Shown here one piece after another: positions 22,509-29,500 of a stretch of DNA of 40,067 nt. How positions within the stretch are numbered: the first letter of the stretch is position 1; each line of letters opens with the position of its first letter. This stretch comes from Lachnospiraceae bacterium 28-4 (lineage in GTDB: Bacteria; Bacillota; Clostridia; Lachnospirales; Lachnospiraceae): contig KE159602.1 in assembly GCA_000403275.2 (NCBI GenBank), positions 1-40,067 of the forward strand, read 5' to 3'. The notes under the pieces were generated by a model that worked only from the letters and a program-made list of their open reading frames with translations, did not search any database and was not told the DNA's origin. A program made the translations under genes and the position numbers.

Positions 22509-22558
22509 AAAGGGAACCAAGCAGAGATAGAACCATATGCCTGTCTGGTTCCCTTTCT
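22509..22558 (+). terminator. Terminator after the lipoprotein gene
   Basis: AAAGGGAACCA (22509-22519) and TGGTTCCCTTT (22546-22556) are perfect 11-bp arms with a 26-nt loop. The A/T flanks would allow termination in both directions. Confidence 0.72.
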
Positions 22559-22624
22559 ACATATCGGTGCGGGGAGATAGCAATAGATGTATTTTGGGGG
22601 AGAGGAGGTGGTATTATCCGGAAA

Positions 22625-22765
22625 ATGAAATGCCCGGAGAGACGGTGCAAGAAACGGGCCTGTGATATTGGGGAGACGGGTTCCGGATGGATCATTGTGT
22701 CACTGAAATGTCCTAACTGCGGCAGGGTAGTAAAGGTGTACTGGAAACCGAATGGAAAAAGATAA
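22625..22765 (+). CDS. Cys-rich zinc-ribbon peptide (46 aa, possibly longer)
   Basis: A short frame starting MKCPERRCKKRACDIGETGS and ending CPNCGRVVKVYWKPNGKR. The Cys pairs (C-x4-C and C-x2-C) suggest one small zinc ribbon like the Com-type peptides found near phage and transposon genes. The only strong RBS (GAGGAGGTG, 22602-22610) is 14 nt or more from this ATG. It is well placed for an ATT start at 22613, which would add four residues. Non-standard initiation is therefore possible. It lies ahead of the sigma-like gene and tail operon. Function unknown; a DNA/RNA-binding regulator is plausible. Confidence 0.62.
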   Translation: MKCPERRCKKRACDIGETGSGWIIVSLKCPNCGRVVKVYWKPNGKR

Positions 22766-23064
22766 ATATACATAGCAGGAAAGAATGGCAGGAAGGTATC
22801 CTGCTATTTTTACTTTTATAGATTAAAGCGTTTCTTTTATGGACATACTAAGGTTATCAATGGTAATTTCTGGAAATTCCCATTGTGCGGCTTGGCAGGT
22901 CTGCCATGCCGGATAACTGAATATGTACCGAGCGAGTGGGACCGCATTGTGTCGAGTCACGAATGGCCGGAGTAAAGCTAGTGAATTATTTTAGATTTCT
23001 TACAAAGAGCTTTCTCAGGGCCATTTTTTGCCTTTTTTCAAAGCCAGTCCCACATCTGAATGAG
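22766..23064. other. Gene-free gap with a near-palindrome at 22888-22911
   Basis: No convincing gene is seen in these 300 bp. At 22888-22911 the sequence CGGCTTGGCAGG-TCTGCCATGCCG is an inverted repeat matching at 10 of 12 positions. It resembles an operator or a serine-recombinase att site with a central GT, but no matching partner site was found. A T-rich tract (23026-23038) precedes the next gene. Promoter hexamers could not be assigned with confidence. Confidence 0.45.
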
Positions 23065-23104
23065 AGCGTTCCTAACTTTACGAAGGCGTAAAGGAAGGAA
23101 CGCT
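23065..23104 (+). promoter_or_regulatory. RBS-sequestering hairpin before the sigma-like gene
   Basis: AGCGTTCCT (23065-23073) pairs with AGGAACGCT (23096-23104), and CTTTAC (23076-23081) with GTAAAG (23088-23093), leaving a 6-nt loop. The 15 bp of pairing contain the only Shine-Dalgarno (AAGGAAGGAA), and the ATG follows at 23107. Translation would need the stem to be opened, or be coupled to another signal. The same DNA palindrome could be an operator. Confidence 0.7.
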
Positions 23105-23106
23105 TT

Positions 23107-23559
23107 ATGTCTATTAGGAAAATCACAATCAAATCTGGAAACGAAGAATTCACACTGGATGTTACGGAAGAAGAATATAGGAATTACTTTAGGCCGTGGT
23201 GGCAGCAGAAAAAGCATGATCAGAGGAACCGTGAGGCAATGGAGCAGAACGGATACACGGAAGAATCTTATGAGGAATGGAAAGAGAACGATATGCGGAC
23301 GGAGCTTTTTGCGGAGAGCATGGAGGAACTGGCGGAAAAGAGGATGCTGCTGGATGTCCTCCGTGATGCGATGGATTCCCTCCTGCCGGAAGAACGGGAG
23401 CTTGCCATGAAGGTGTTCGGGGAGGAAATGCCCCTTGCTGATTATGCAGATATGAAAGGGAAAAATCCCCGGACGCTTTCCGACCATAAGAGAAAAGTAT
23501 TATCAAAGCTGCGGAAATTCTTTGTAGAGCATGGGTTTGAAATTGACAGCAGTCATTGA
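23107..23559 (+). CDS. Sigma-70-like regulator of the tail operon
   Basis: A 150-aa protein. The C-terminal 60 residues resemble sigma region 4: LLPEERELAMKVFGEEMPLADYADMKGKNPRTLSDHKRKVLSKLRK, with an HTH near 108-140. The N-terminal part (YRNYFRPWWQQKKHDQRNREA) resembles the small Firmicute 'sigma-70 family' regulators found in Tn916-like and phage elements; region 2 is not evident. It is most likely a late-gene activator or sigma-like factor for the downstream tail operon. It occupies the place where head genes would normally lie. The start is at the foot of a hairpin that covers its RBS. Confidence 0.78.
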   Translation: MSIRKITIKSGNEEFTLDVTEEEYRNYFRPWWQQKKHDQRNREAMEQNGYTEESYEEWKENDMRTELFAESMEELAEKRMLLDVLRDAMDSLLPEERELAMKVFGEEMPLADYADMKGKNPRTLSDHKRKVLSKLRKFFVEHGFEIDSSH

Positions 23560-23674
23560 CACGGAGCATTTCCGCATTATTTTCCGGGAGCAGATTTATA
23601 ACATCACGTTCATTGACAACGTGAAGTACCAGAATAAGACCTTAAAGCTGCGGGCGGCTTTGGAAAAGAGGTAA
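23531..23674 (+). CDS. 47-aa remnant resembling the C-terminus of a phage head-closure protein
   Basis: This frame overlaps the end of the sigma-like gene by 29 nt and ends with TAA just before the HK97-gp10 gene. It encodes MGLKLTAVIDTEHFRIIFRE, then QIYNITFIDNVKYQNKTLKL. The pattern (RIIF-x-x-x-x-Y-N-I-T-x-I-D-N-V-x-Y-x-N-K-T-L-K-L) resembles the last beta-strands of SPP1 gp16-like head-tail adaptor proteins, which in phages lie directly before gp10. Normal length is about 110 residues, so it would be truncated. I interpret it as the scar where the head module was lost. It could instead be a short coupling peptide. Confidence 0.55.
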   Translation: MGLKLTAVIDTEHFRIIFREQIYNITFIDNVKYQNKTLKLRAALEKR

Positions 23675-23676
23675 AA

Positions 23677-24060
23677 ATGTCTGAAAAGAAGGTATCCATC
23701 GAGCAGATGGCGGAGGCGGTCATGGACGGCCTGATCGAGTATGCCGGGCTTGCCACGGATGTGATGAAGGACTGCGTCACCAAAGCCGGGAACACGGTGA
23801 AATCGGAAGTGAAAGCAAACGCCCCGGTTCGGACAGGGCAGTACAAAAAGGGATGGGCTGTGAAAAAGCAGAAAGAGACCGCCAATGCACTAGAACTGGT
23901 GGTGCATAACAAAAAGCGTTACCAGCTCACCCACCTTCTGGAGAAAGGCCATGCCAAGCGTGGCGGCGGGAGGGTGCGGGCATTCCCCCATATCGCCCCT
24001 GCGGAACAGGCGGGCATCCGGGAACTGGAAGAGGGCATCAAAAGGGGGCTGGAAGGATGA
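23677..24060 (+). CDS. HK97 gp10-type tail-completion protein
   Basis: A 127-aa protein with features of the HK97 gp10 family (PF04883): an N-terminal helix (IEQMAEAVMDGLIEYAG), the ANAPVRTGQYKKGWAVKK segment (about 50-67), and HLLEKGHAKRGGGRVRAFPHIAPA (about 87-110). The (A-P-V-R-T-G) and (L-E-x-G-H) signatures are characteristic. It acts at the head-tail joint in phages; in a headless particle it could cap the tail end. It overlaps the next gene by 4 nt (ATGA). Length is normal. Confidence 0.88.
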   Translation: MSEKKVSIEQMAEAVMDGLIEYAGLATDVMKDCVTKAGNTVKSEVKANAPVRTGQYKKGWAVKKQKETANALELVVHNKKRYQLTHLLEKGHAKRGGGRVRAFPHIAPAEQAGIRELEEGIKRGLEG

Positions 24061-24374
24061 AGCACGATGATGTATTGAAGATGATGGAGGAAATGGGGCT
24101 GCCCTTTGCCTATGACCATTTCGTGGAGGGCGAATCCCCGGAGCCGCCATTCCTTGTATTTTTATATCCCAAAGCTGCTAATTTCGCAGCGGACGGGATC
24201 ACGTATTTCAAAATCAACCAGCTAGACATTGAACTGTACACCGATCTGAAAAATCCCGATCTGGAGGAAACCATAGAGGCTGTTCTGTTAAAGTACGGTA
24301 TTTTCTATGGCAAGAGCGAGACGTGGATTGAATCGGAAAAATTGTACGAAGTCTTGTATGAAACGGAGGTCTGA
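24057..24374 (+). CDS. Tail terminator / tail-completion protein
   Basis: A 105-aa protein in the position and length of SPP1 gp17/HK97 gp10-adjacent tail terminator proteins: MMEEMGLPFAYDHFVEGESP, PFLVFLYPKAANFAADG, FKINQLDIELYTDLKNPDLEETIE and a final WIESEKLYEVLYETEV. The (D-Y/F-x-x-x-x-Y-D-x-F/L-Y-T-D-x-K) strand is typical. It would close the tail tube at the proximal end. Its start overlaps the preceding stop. The tail tube gene follows 2 nt later. Confidence 0.8.
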   Translation: MKHDDVLKMMEEMGLPFAYDHFVEGESPEPPFLVFLYPKAANFAADGITYFKINQLDIELYTDLKNPDLEETIEAVLLKYGIFYGKSETWIESEKLYEVLYETEV

Positions 24375-24375
24375 A

Positions 24376-24972
24376 ATGAAGAACAACAATAAAGTGAAAT
24401 TTAATATCTGCAACTGCCATTACGCTTTGCAGAAAACACAGGAGAATGGGGAGGTCGGCTTTGAGACGCCCGTGGCGATGCCCGGTGCGGTTTCCATCGC
24501 CTTAGACCCCAACGGGGAGCCGGAATCGTTCTATGCGGACGGCATCGAGTATTACATCATAGCCAACAACATGGGATACGATGGCGATTTGGAACTGGCA
24601 CTGATCCCGGAGAACTTCCGCACGGACGTGCTGAAGGAGGAAGCGGACAGCAATGAGGTGCTGGTGGAGAACGCCCACTCCGAGACGGCGGCCTTTGCGC
24701 TGCTTTTTGAGTTTGACGGCGATATCCGCAAAATCCGCCATGTGCTGTATAACTGTTCCGCAAGCCGCCCCAAGATCGAGGGCAAGACCAATGAGGAGAG
24801 CCGGGAGGTGCAGACGGAAACGCTGACCATCAAGGCAAGACCGCTGGCAAGCGGCTATGTGAAAGCCAAGACCGGGAATAAGACATCTGCGGAGACTTAT
24901 GCCAACTGGTATAAATCCGTATACCTGCCGGAGCCAAAGGCAGTAGATGCAGAAACAGAAGGACAGGGATAA
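24376..24972 (+). CDS. Major tail tube protein, phi13 family
   Basis: A 198-aa protein with the features of phi13-type major tail proteins (TIGR01603): VKFNICNCHYALQ near the start, GFETPVAMPGAVSIALDPNG (about 28-47), FYADGIEYYIIANNMGYDGDLELALIP, then FALLFEFDGDIRKIRHVLYN and KTNEESREVQTETLTIKARP. ATG 24376 has GGAGG 6 nt upstream; longer in-frame starts overlap the preceding gene. It would polymerise into a non-contractile (siphovirus) tube. No sheath gene is present, so the particle would be F-type rather than R-type. Confidence 0.9.
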   Translation: MKNNNKVKFNICNCHYALQKTQENGEVGFETPVAMPGAVSIALDPNGEPESFYADGIEYYIIANNMGYDGDLELALIPENFRTDVLKEEADSNEVLVENAHSETAAFALLFEFDGDIRKIRHVLYNCSASRPKIEGKTNEESREVQTETLTIKARPLASGYVKAKTGNKTSAETYANWYKSVYLPEPKAVDAETEGQG

Positions 24973-24987
24973 GGAGGCTGAAAGGAT

Positions 24988-25365
24988 ATGAGCATTGTCA
25001 GAAAAATAGAGATTGACGGGCAGGATGTGCTGTTCAAGGCATCGGCGGCAATACCGAGGATTTACCGCTTGAAGTTCCAGCGTGACATTTATAAGGATTT
25101 GCGGATTCTGGAAAAGAGCATCGGTGAGGGGGATGAGGAAAACTCCAACCTCGATCTATTCTCATTGGAGATGTTCGAGAATATCGCCTACACGATGGCG
25201 AAGCACGCCGACCCACAGATTCCAAACGAAGTGGATGAGTGGCTGGATGGTTTCAACACATTTTCCATCTACCAAGTGCTACCACAATTGATAGAACTGT
25301 GGGGACTCAATGTGCAGACGGATGTGGAGGCTAAAAAAAACTTCGCCCAACTGAGCGGGAAATGA
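24988..25365 (+). CDS. Tail assembly chaperone (G-type, short form)
   Basis: A 125-aa protein in the usual place between the tube and tape-measure genes: MSIVRKIEIDGQDVLFKAS, then PRIYRLKFQRDIYKDL, and ENIAYTMAKHADPQIPNEVDEW. This is the pattern of Firmicute siphovirus chaperones. The final codons contain A_AAA_AAC at 25335-25341, a canonical -1 slippery heptamer. Slippage there joins this frame to the one ending at 25526. GGAGG lies upstream. Confidence 0.85.
   Translation: MSIVRKIEIDGQDVLFKASAAIPRIYRLKFQRDIYKDLRILEKSIGEGDEENSNLDLFSLEMFENIAYTMAKHADPQIPNEVDEWLDGFNTFSIYQVLPQLIELWGLNVQTDVEAKKNFAQLSGK
25335..25341 (+). promoter_or_regulatory. Programmed -1 frameshift site (A_AAA_AAC)
   Basis: The heptamer is in the zero frame GCT AAA AAA AAC. 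A -1 shift continues CTT CGC CCA ACT GAG CGG GAA ATG, running into the 25362 frame without a stop. This is the standard mechanism that makes the G-GT chaperone fusion in long-tailed phages. Confidence 0.78.
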
Positions 25366-25526
25366 CCACGCCGCTGTTCCTTCTGCGGTGTGTGCAGTTA
25401 GGGCTTTTGATGGCAGATTTGGAGCTGCTTTCAATAGGGTTAATCAATGATATGTACTGTGAGAGCAGGAACGACTCATTTTCATACGCTATACTTGGCA
25501 ATCAGACTTTGATGGATGCATTTTGA
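25362..25526 (+). CDS. Tail assembly chaperone T part (frameshift product)
   Basis: 54 codons from ATG 25362: MTTPLFLLRCVQLGLLMADL, then LSIGLINDMYCESRNDSFSYAILG. It matches the T domain of Firmicute siphovirus G-GT chaperones (R-C-x-x-L-G-L-x-M-A-D-L-x-L-L-x-x-G-x-x-x-D-M). It has no RBS and overlaps the preceding stop, as expected if mostly made by -1 frameshifting. A fusion from 24988 would be about 180 residues. Confidence 0.78.
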   Translation: MTTPLFLLRCVQLGLLMADLELLSIGLINDMYCESRNDSFSYAILGNQTLMDAF

Positions 25527-25572
25527 TTGAAAATACAGCCATTTTCCGCTATAATTTGGTAGTGGAAAATGG
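25527..25572 (+). promoter_or_regulatory. Promoter of the cargo gene inside a dyad
   Basis: TTGAAA (25527-25532), 17-bp spacer, TATAAT (25550-25555). CCATTTTCC (25539-25547) and GGAAAATGG (25564-25572) are perfect 9-bp arms (extending to about 14 bp with G-T pairs) that flank the -10 box, giving a likely repressor site or a transcript-start hairpin. Confidence 0.75.
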
Positions 25573-25623
25573 TTGTAAGAATCAACGGTTAGGTTAAAGG
25601 TGTATAAGGGAGGTTTTTTGATT

Positions 25624-26250
25624 ATGAAGGATGAAATAATGTCTTTGATGGCAGACTTTGGTGAATTTTCTTTAGATTATTTTATACAAGATGGTAATAT
25701 AAAAGATTTCCCTATTTTTGGCTCTGTTTTTAGTATGGTAAAAATAGGTGTGGATGTTCGTGATAGAATTTTTATTGCAAAAATAAAGAGTTTTATTGAG
25801 AACATTGACAAAAACCAGAAATGGCGAGAAAAATTTAGTGATATTGAAGAATGCAATAAAATATCAAAGCAACTCCTATATATAGTAGATTCGTGTGATG
25901 ACGATAATAAATTGAAATTAATAGGAATGGCATTTAACTATTTTGTAAATGGAGAAATAAGTAAGGATGAATATTTTTATATAGTCAATATAATTTTAAA
26001 ATCATTTTACCCATTTTTAAAAATATTATTAGACATTAATGAATCTGATGTACGTTTTAAAAATGATGGTACGAAATATGATTATGTCGGGATAGCACAC
26101 CTACTAAATATCGGTGCGCTTGATTTTGATGGTCAAACGCCAGTGCTTTTTAACTCTCAAACGAATAAAATTGAGTCGCCACCCTCCATAATAGTTGCAC
26201 TAAATGGATATAGTGAGTTTTTAAGGGAGCTATTAAATAAATTGAATTGA
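25624..26250 (+). CDS. AT-rich cargo ('moron') gene inside the tail operon
   Basis: A 208-aa protein of unknown family, AT-rich while its tail neighbours are GC-rich. ATG 25624 has GGGAGG 9 nt upstream. Residues about 20-60 (FIQDGNIKDFPIFGSVFSMVKIGVDVRDRIFIAKIKSFIENI) contain a weakly amphipathic/hydrophobic segment, followed by helical regions. The 'P-[IV]-F-G-S-x-x-x-x-x-K' plus 'R-D-R-[IL]-F-x-x-K-[IL]' arrangement recalls small accessory proteins of phages and defence islands, without a known function. It has its own promoter and terminators between the chaperone and tape measure, the definition of a moron. A lysogenic-conversion, immunity or defence role is possible but inferred. Confidence 0.75.
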   Translation: MKDEIMSLMADFGEFSLDYFIQDGNIKDFPIFGSVFSMVKIGVDVRDRIFIAKIKSFIENIDKNQKWREKFSDIEECNKISKQLLYIVDSCDDDNKLKLIGMAFNYFVNGEISKDEYFYIVNIILKSFYPFLKILLDINESDVRFKNDGTKYDYVGIAHLLNIGALDFDGQTPVLFNSQTNKIESPPSIIVALNGYSEFLRELLNKLN

Positions 26251-26325
26251 TTTATGAAAACGGCGAGTAATTCTAGGAAATGGGATTGTTATAACAGCGA
26301 ATAAAAACTGAATATTTTTTACATA

Positions 26326-26356
26326 GGCACTTGCCATAACGGCAGGTGTCTTTTTT
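26326..26356 (+). terminator. Terminator 1 after the cargo gene
   Basis: GGCACTTGCC (26326-26335) and GGCAGGTGTC (26341-26350) form a 10-bp stem with two G-T pairs and a 5-nt loop, followed by six T. Confidence 0.8.
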
Positions 26357-26368
26357 ACGCTTTTTTCA

Positions 26369-26392
26369 GGGAGCCTTTGGGCTTCCTTTTTT
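26369..26392 (+). terminator. Terminator 2 before the tape measure gene
   Basis: GGGAGCC (26369-26375) and GGCTTCC (26380-26386) form a 7-bp stem with a 4-nt loop and six T. With terminator 1 it separates cargo transcription from the tape measure gene 20 nt later; the tail transcript would need read-through or an antiterminator. Confidence 0.75.
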
Positions 26393-26413
26393 CGTTATGG
26401 GGAGGTGCTTTGG

Positions 26414-29400
26414 GTGGGGGCGTCAAGGATACAGGGAATCACGGTGGAGATCGGCGGCGACACCACAAAGCTGACCGCCGCATTAAAGTCTGTCAATACC
26501 GATATCCGCACCACGCAGTCACAGCTACGGGATGTGAACAACCTCCTGAAACTGGACCCCGGCAATACGGAACTGCTGGCACAGAAGCACAGGCTTCTTG
26601 CGGAAGCGGTGCGGGAGACGAAGGAAAAGCTGGAAACCCTGAAAGCGGCTGCGGAACAGGCAAATGAGGCACTGGCAAAGGGTGAGATCACACAGGAGCA
26701 GTACGATGGCCTGCAGCGGGAAATCATCAAGACTGAGGAAAAATTGAAGAGCCTCGAACAGCAGGCGAACCAGTCGGCGGTGGCGGTGCAGAAGATTGCC
26801 GCCGTGGGCGAGGACTTAAAGAACTTAGGGGATAAGATTTCCGGGGTGGGAACCACCCTCACCAAAAGCGTGACCACGCCCATCGTGGGGCTTGGCACGG
26901 TGGCGGTAAAGACTGCTGCTGATTTCGATACCGACATGAGCCAGGTGGGGGCTGTTTCCGGGGCTACGGGGAAAGACCTTGATGCCCTGCGGGATAAGGC
27001 AAGGGAGATGGGGAGCAAGACCAAGTTCTCCGCATCGGAAGCGGCGGAGGCCATGAACTACATGGCGATGGCGGGCTGGAAAACTTCGGATATGCTTTCC
27101 GGCATCGAGGGCATCATGAACCTTGCCGCCGCCTCCGGGGAAGATTTGGCAACTACCTCTGATATCGTGACGGATGCACTTACCGCTTTCGGTCTGACCG
27201 CAGCGGATTCCGGGCATTTTGCGGATATCCTTGCGGCGGCCAGTTCCAATGCGAACACCAACGTCTCCATGATGGGAGAGACCTTCAAATACTGTGCGCC
27301 CATTGCCGGGGCTTTGGGATTTTCTGCGGAAGATACCGCAGAGGCAATCGGCCTGATGGGAAATGCGGGCATCAAGTCCACGCAGGCCGGTACCGCCCTT
27401 AGAACCATCATGAGCAACCTTTCCGGGGAAGTGAAAATCTGCGGTTCGAGCATTGGCGAGGTCACAATCGCCACCACCAATGCGGACGGGAGCATGAGGG
27501 ATTTGAGCGCCATCCTCGCAGACTGCCGGACGGCTTTCGGCGGCTTGTCGGAGTCCGAAAAGGCAGTGGCGGCAGAGGCGCTTGTGGGAAAAAATGCCAT
27601 GTCAGGATTCCTTGCCCTTATGAACGCCGCCCCTGCGGACATCGAGAAGGTGAGCAGCGCCATAGCGAACTGTGACGGGAAGTCGGCGGAGATGGCGGTC
27701 ACCATGCAGGATAACCTTGCCGGGCAGCTTACCATTTTAAAGAGCCAGTTGGAGGAACTTGCCATTTCTTTCGGTGAAATCCTCATGCCCGCCATCCGCC
27801 AGATCGTCACATGGGTGCAGGGCTTTGTTGACAAGCTGAACGGCATGGATGAGGGCACCAAGAACACCATTGTTACCATAGGACTCCTTGCGGCGGCAAT
27901 CGGCCCCGTGCTTATCGTGATCGGGAAAGTGGTCTCTGCGGTGGGCAGCATCATGACCTTCATCCCCACGCTGATCGGCGGCATTTCCAGTATCGGCGGA
28001 GGGCTTAGTGCCTTATGGGGCATCCTTGCGGCGAACCCGGTCACTTTAGTGATAGCCGCCATAGCTGCGCTGATTGCCATCTTCGTGGCTCTGTGGAATA
28101 ACTGCGAGGGCTTCCGGGAGTTCTGGATCAACTTATGGAATGTGATAAAAGAAGCGGCTGTTGCGGTATGGAATGGATTAAAAGACTTTTTCTCCAATAT
28201 CTGGAACGCCATCACCGGGGCGGCACAGTCCATCTGGAATGGTTTGAAAGACTTTTTCAGCGGTCTGTGGGAGGGCATCAAGAATATCTTCCAGACTGTG
28301 CTGGATGTGATAAAGACGTTCATCGTGGCGCGGTTCGAGTTCTATAAGCTGATTATCACAACCGTGCTGAATGTGATACAGACGGTGGTCTCCACGGTAT
28401 GGAATGCGATAAAAAATGTGATTGAGACTGTCACAAACGCCATCGGCTCTTTCCTTTCCAGTGCATGGGAAGCGATAAGGAATACTGTCACCACGGTAAT
28501 GGAGGCAATCCAAAACGTCATTACCACGGTATGGGAAGCCATCAAATCTGCGGTGACGGCGGTGCTTTCCGCCATTAAGGAGGTGGTGGTCTCTGCGTGG
28601 GAGGCGATAAGGAGCGCCATCACCACGGCAATGGAAGCCATTAAATCTGCGGTCATTGCCGCATGGGAAGCGATAAAGAGCGCGGTTTCTTCTGCGATTG
28701 AAGCGATAAAAAATGTGGCTGTGGCGGCATGGGAGGCCATCAAGTCAGCGGTCATTTCCATTATGGAGGTGATCAAATCCGCCATTACCGCAGCGTGGGA
28801 AGCCATCAAATCCGCAGTAAGTTCCGTGGTAGGTGCGATAAAAGAGGTCATCACCAGTGTGTGGAATGCCATCAAATCTACAGTCACAAACATTGTGGGC
28901 GGTTTGAAGGATGCGGTGGTAAATGTATTTAACAGCCTGCTCTCCGGCATTAAAAACGCCATGAGCGGCATTGCCGGGGCGGTGAAGAGTGGATTCGATG
29001 CGGCGATTAATTTTATCAAGAGCCTGCCCTCACAGGCATTGCAGTGGGGCAAGGATATCATTGGCGGGCTGATAGACGGTATTAAATCCAAGATCAGCGG
29101 TCTTGTGGACAGCGTGAAGGACATCGCGGGAACCATTGCGTCCTTCCTGCATTTCTCCGAGCCGGACGAGGGGCCGCTTTCCAACTTCCACACCTTCATG
29201 CCGGATATGATCGATTTACTCGGAAAAGGCATCCGTGGGAATTTAGGGAAGCTGACCGGCCCCATGAAGGAACTGGCGGGAATGCTCATCCCCACAACAG
29301 GGGCAATGGAAAGCATCTCATCCGCCAAGAATGGCGGGAACGGAAGTGCTTCACTGGCGGCAAGGCTGGATGCCATGTATGAAGTGGTGACAAAGTATCT

Positions 29401-29500
29401 GCCGAGATTAGCAAACAGTCAGGTGGTTTTGGATTCCGGTGTATTGGTGGGAGAGTTATCTGACGGGCTGAACCGGGAGCTGGGAAAGGCGTATTCATGA
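26414..29500 (+). CDS. Tape measure protein (1028 aa)
   Basis: GTG 26414 is preferred (GGGGAGG 8-14 nt upstream) and gives MGASRIQGITVEIGGDTTKL. The N-terminal 150 residues are coiled coil. Residues about 180-450 form the TP901-type tape-measure core: DTDMSQVGAVSGATGKDLDALRDKA, then EAAEAMNYMAMAGWKTSDML. Hydrophobic helices follow at 490-580. Residues about 590-850 hold about 15 irregular repeats of an 'A-x-x-W-E-A-I-K-S-A-V' unit, the 11-13-residue repeats that set tail length. The total length suggests a tail of about 150 nm by the usual 1.5 angstrom per residue rule. It overlaps the Dit gene by 4 nt. Confidence 0.92.
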   Translation: MGASRIQGITVEIGGDTTKLTAALKSVNTDIRTTQSQLRDVNNLLKLDPGNTELLAQKHRLLAEAVRETKEKLETLKAAAEQANEALAKGEITQEQYDGLQREIIKTEEKLKSLEQQANQSAVAVQKIAAVGEDLKNLGDKISGVGTTLTKSVTTPIVGLGTVAVKTAADFDTDMSQVGAVSGATGKDLDALRDKAREMGSKTKFSASEAAEAMNYMAMAGWKTSDMLSGIEGIMNLAAASGEDLATTSDIVTDALTAFGLTAADSGHFADILAAASSNANTNVSMMGETFKYCAPIAGALGFSAEDTAEAIGLMGNAGIKSTQAGTALRTIMSNLSGEVKICGSSIGEVTIATTNADGSMRDLSAILADCRTAFGGLSESEKAVAAEALVGKNAMSGFLALMNAAPADIEKVSSAIANCDGKSAEMAVTMQDNLAGQLTILKSQLEELAISFGEILMPAIRQIVTWVQGFVDKLNGMDEGTKNTIVTIGLLAAAIGPVLIVIGKVVSAVGSIMTFIPTLIGGISSIGGGLSALWGILAANPVTLVIAAIAALIAIFVALWNNCEGFREFWINLWNVIKEAAVAVWNGLKDFFSNIWNAITGAAQSIWNGLKDFFSGLWEGIKNIFQTVLDVIKTFIVARFEFYKLIITTVLNVIQTVVSTVWNAIKNVIETVTNAIGSFLSSAWEAIRNTVTTVMEAIQNVITTVWEAIKSAVTAVLSAIKEVVVSAWEAIRSAITTAMEAIKSAVIAAWEAIKSAVSSAIEAIKNVAVAAWEAIKSAVISIMEVIKSAITAAWEAIKSAVSSVVGAIKEVITSVWNAIKSTVTNIVGGLKDAVVNVFNSLLSGIKNAMSGIAGAVKSGFDAAINFIKSLPSQALQWGKDIIGGLIDGIKSKISGLVDSVKDIAGTIASFLHFSEPDEGPLSNFHTFMPDMIDLLGKGIRGNLGKLTGPMKELAGMLIPTTGAMESISSAKNGGNGSASLAARLDAMYEVVTKYLPRLANSQVVLDSGVLVGELSDGLNRELGKAYS

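Noticed and set aside
27058-29376. Long minus-strand open frames opposite the tape measure gene
   Set aside because: They are antisense shadows of a GC-rich repetitive gene; no RBS and no recognisable domain.
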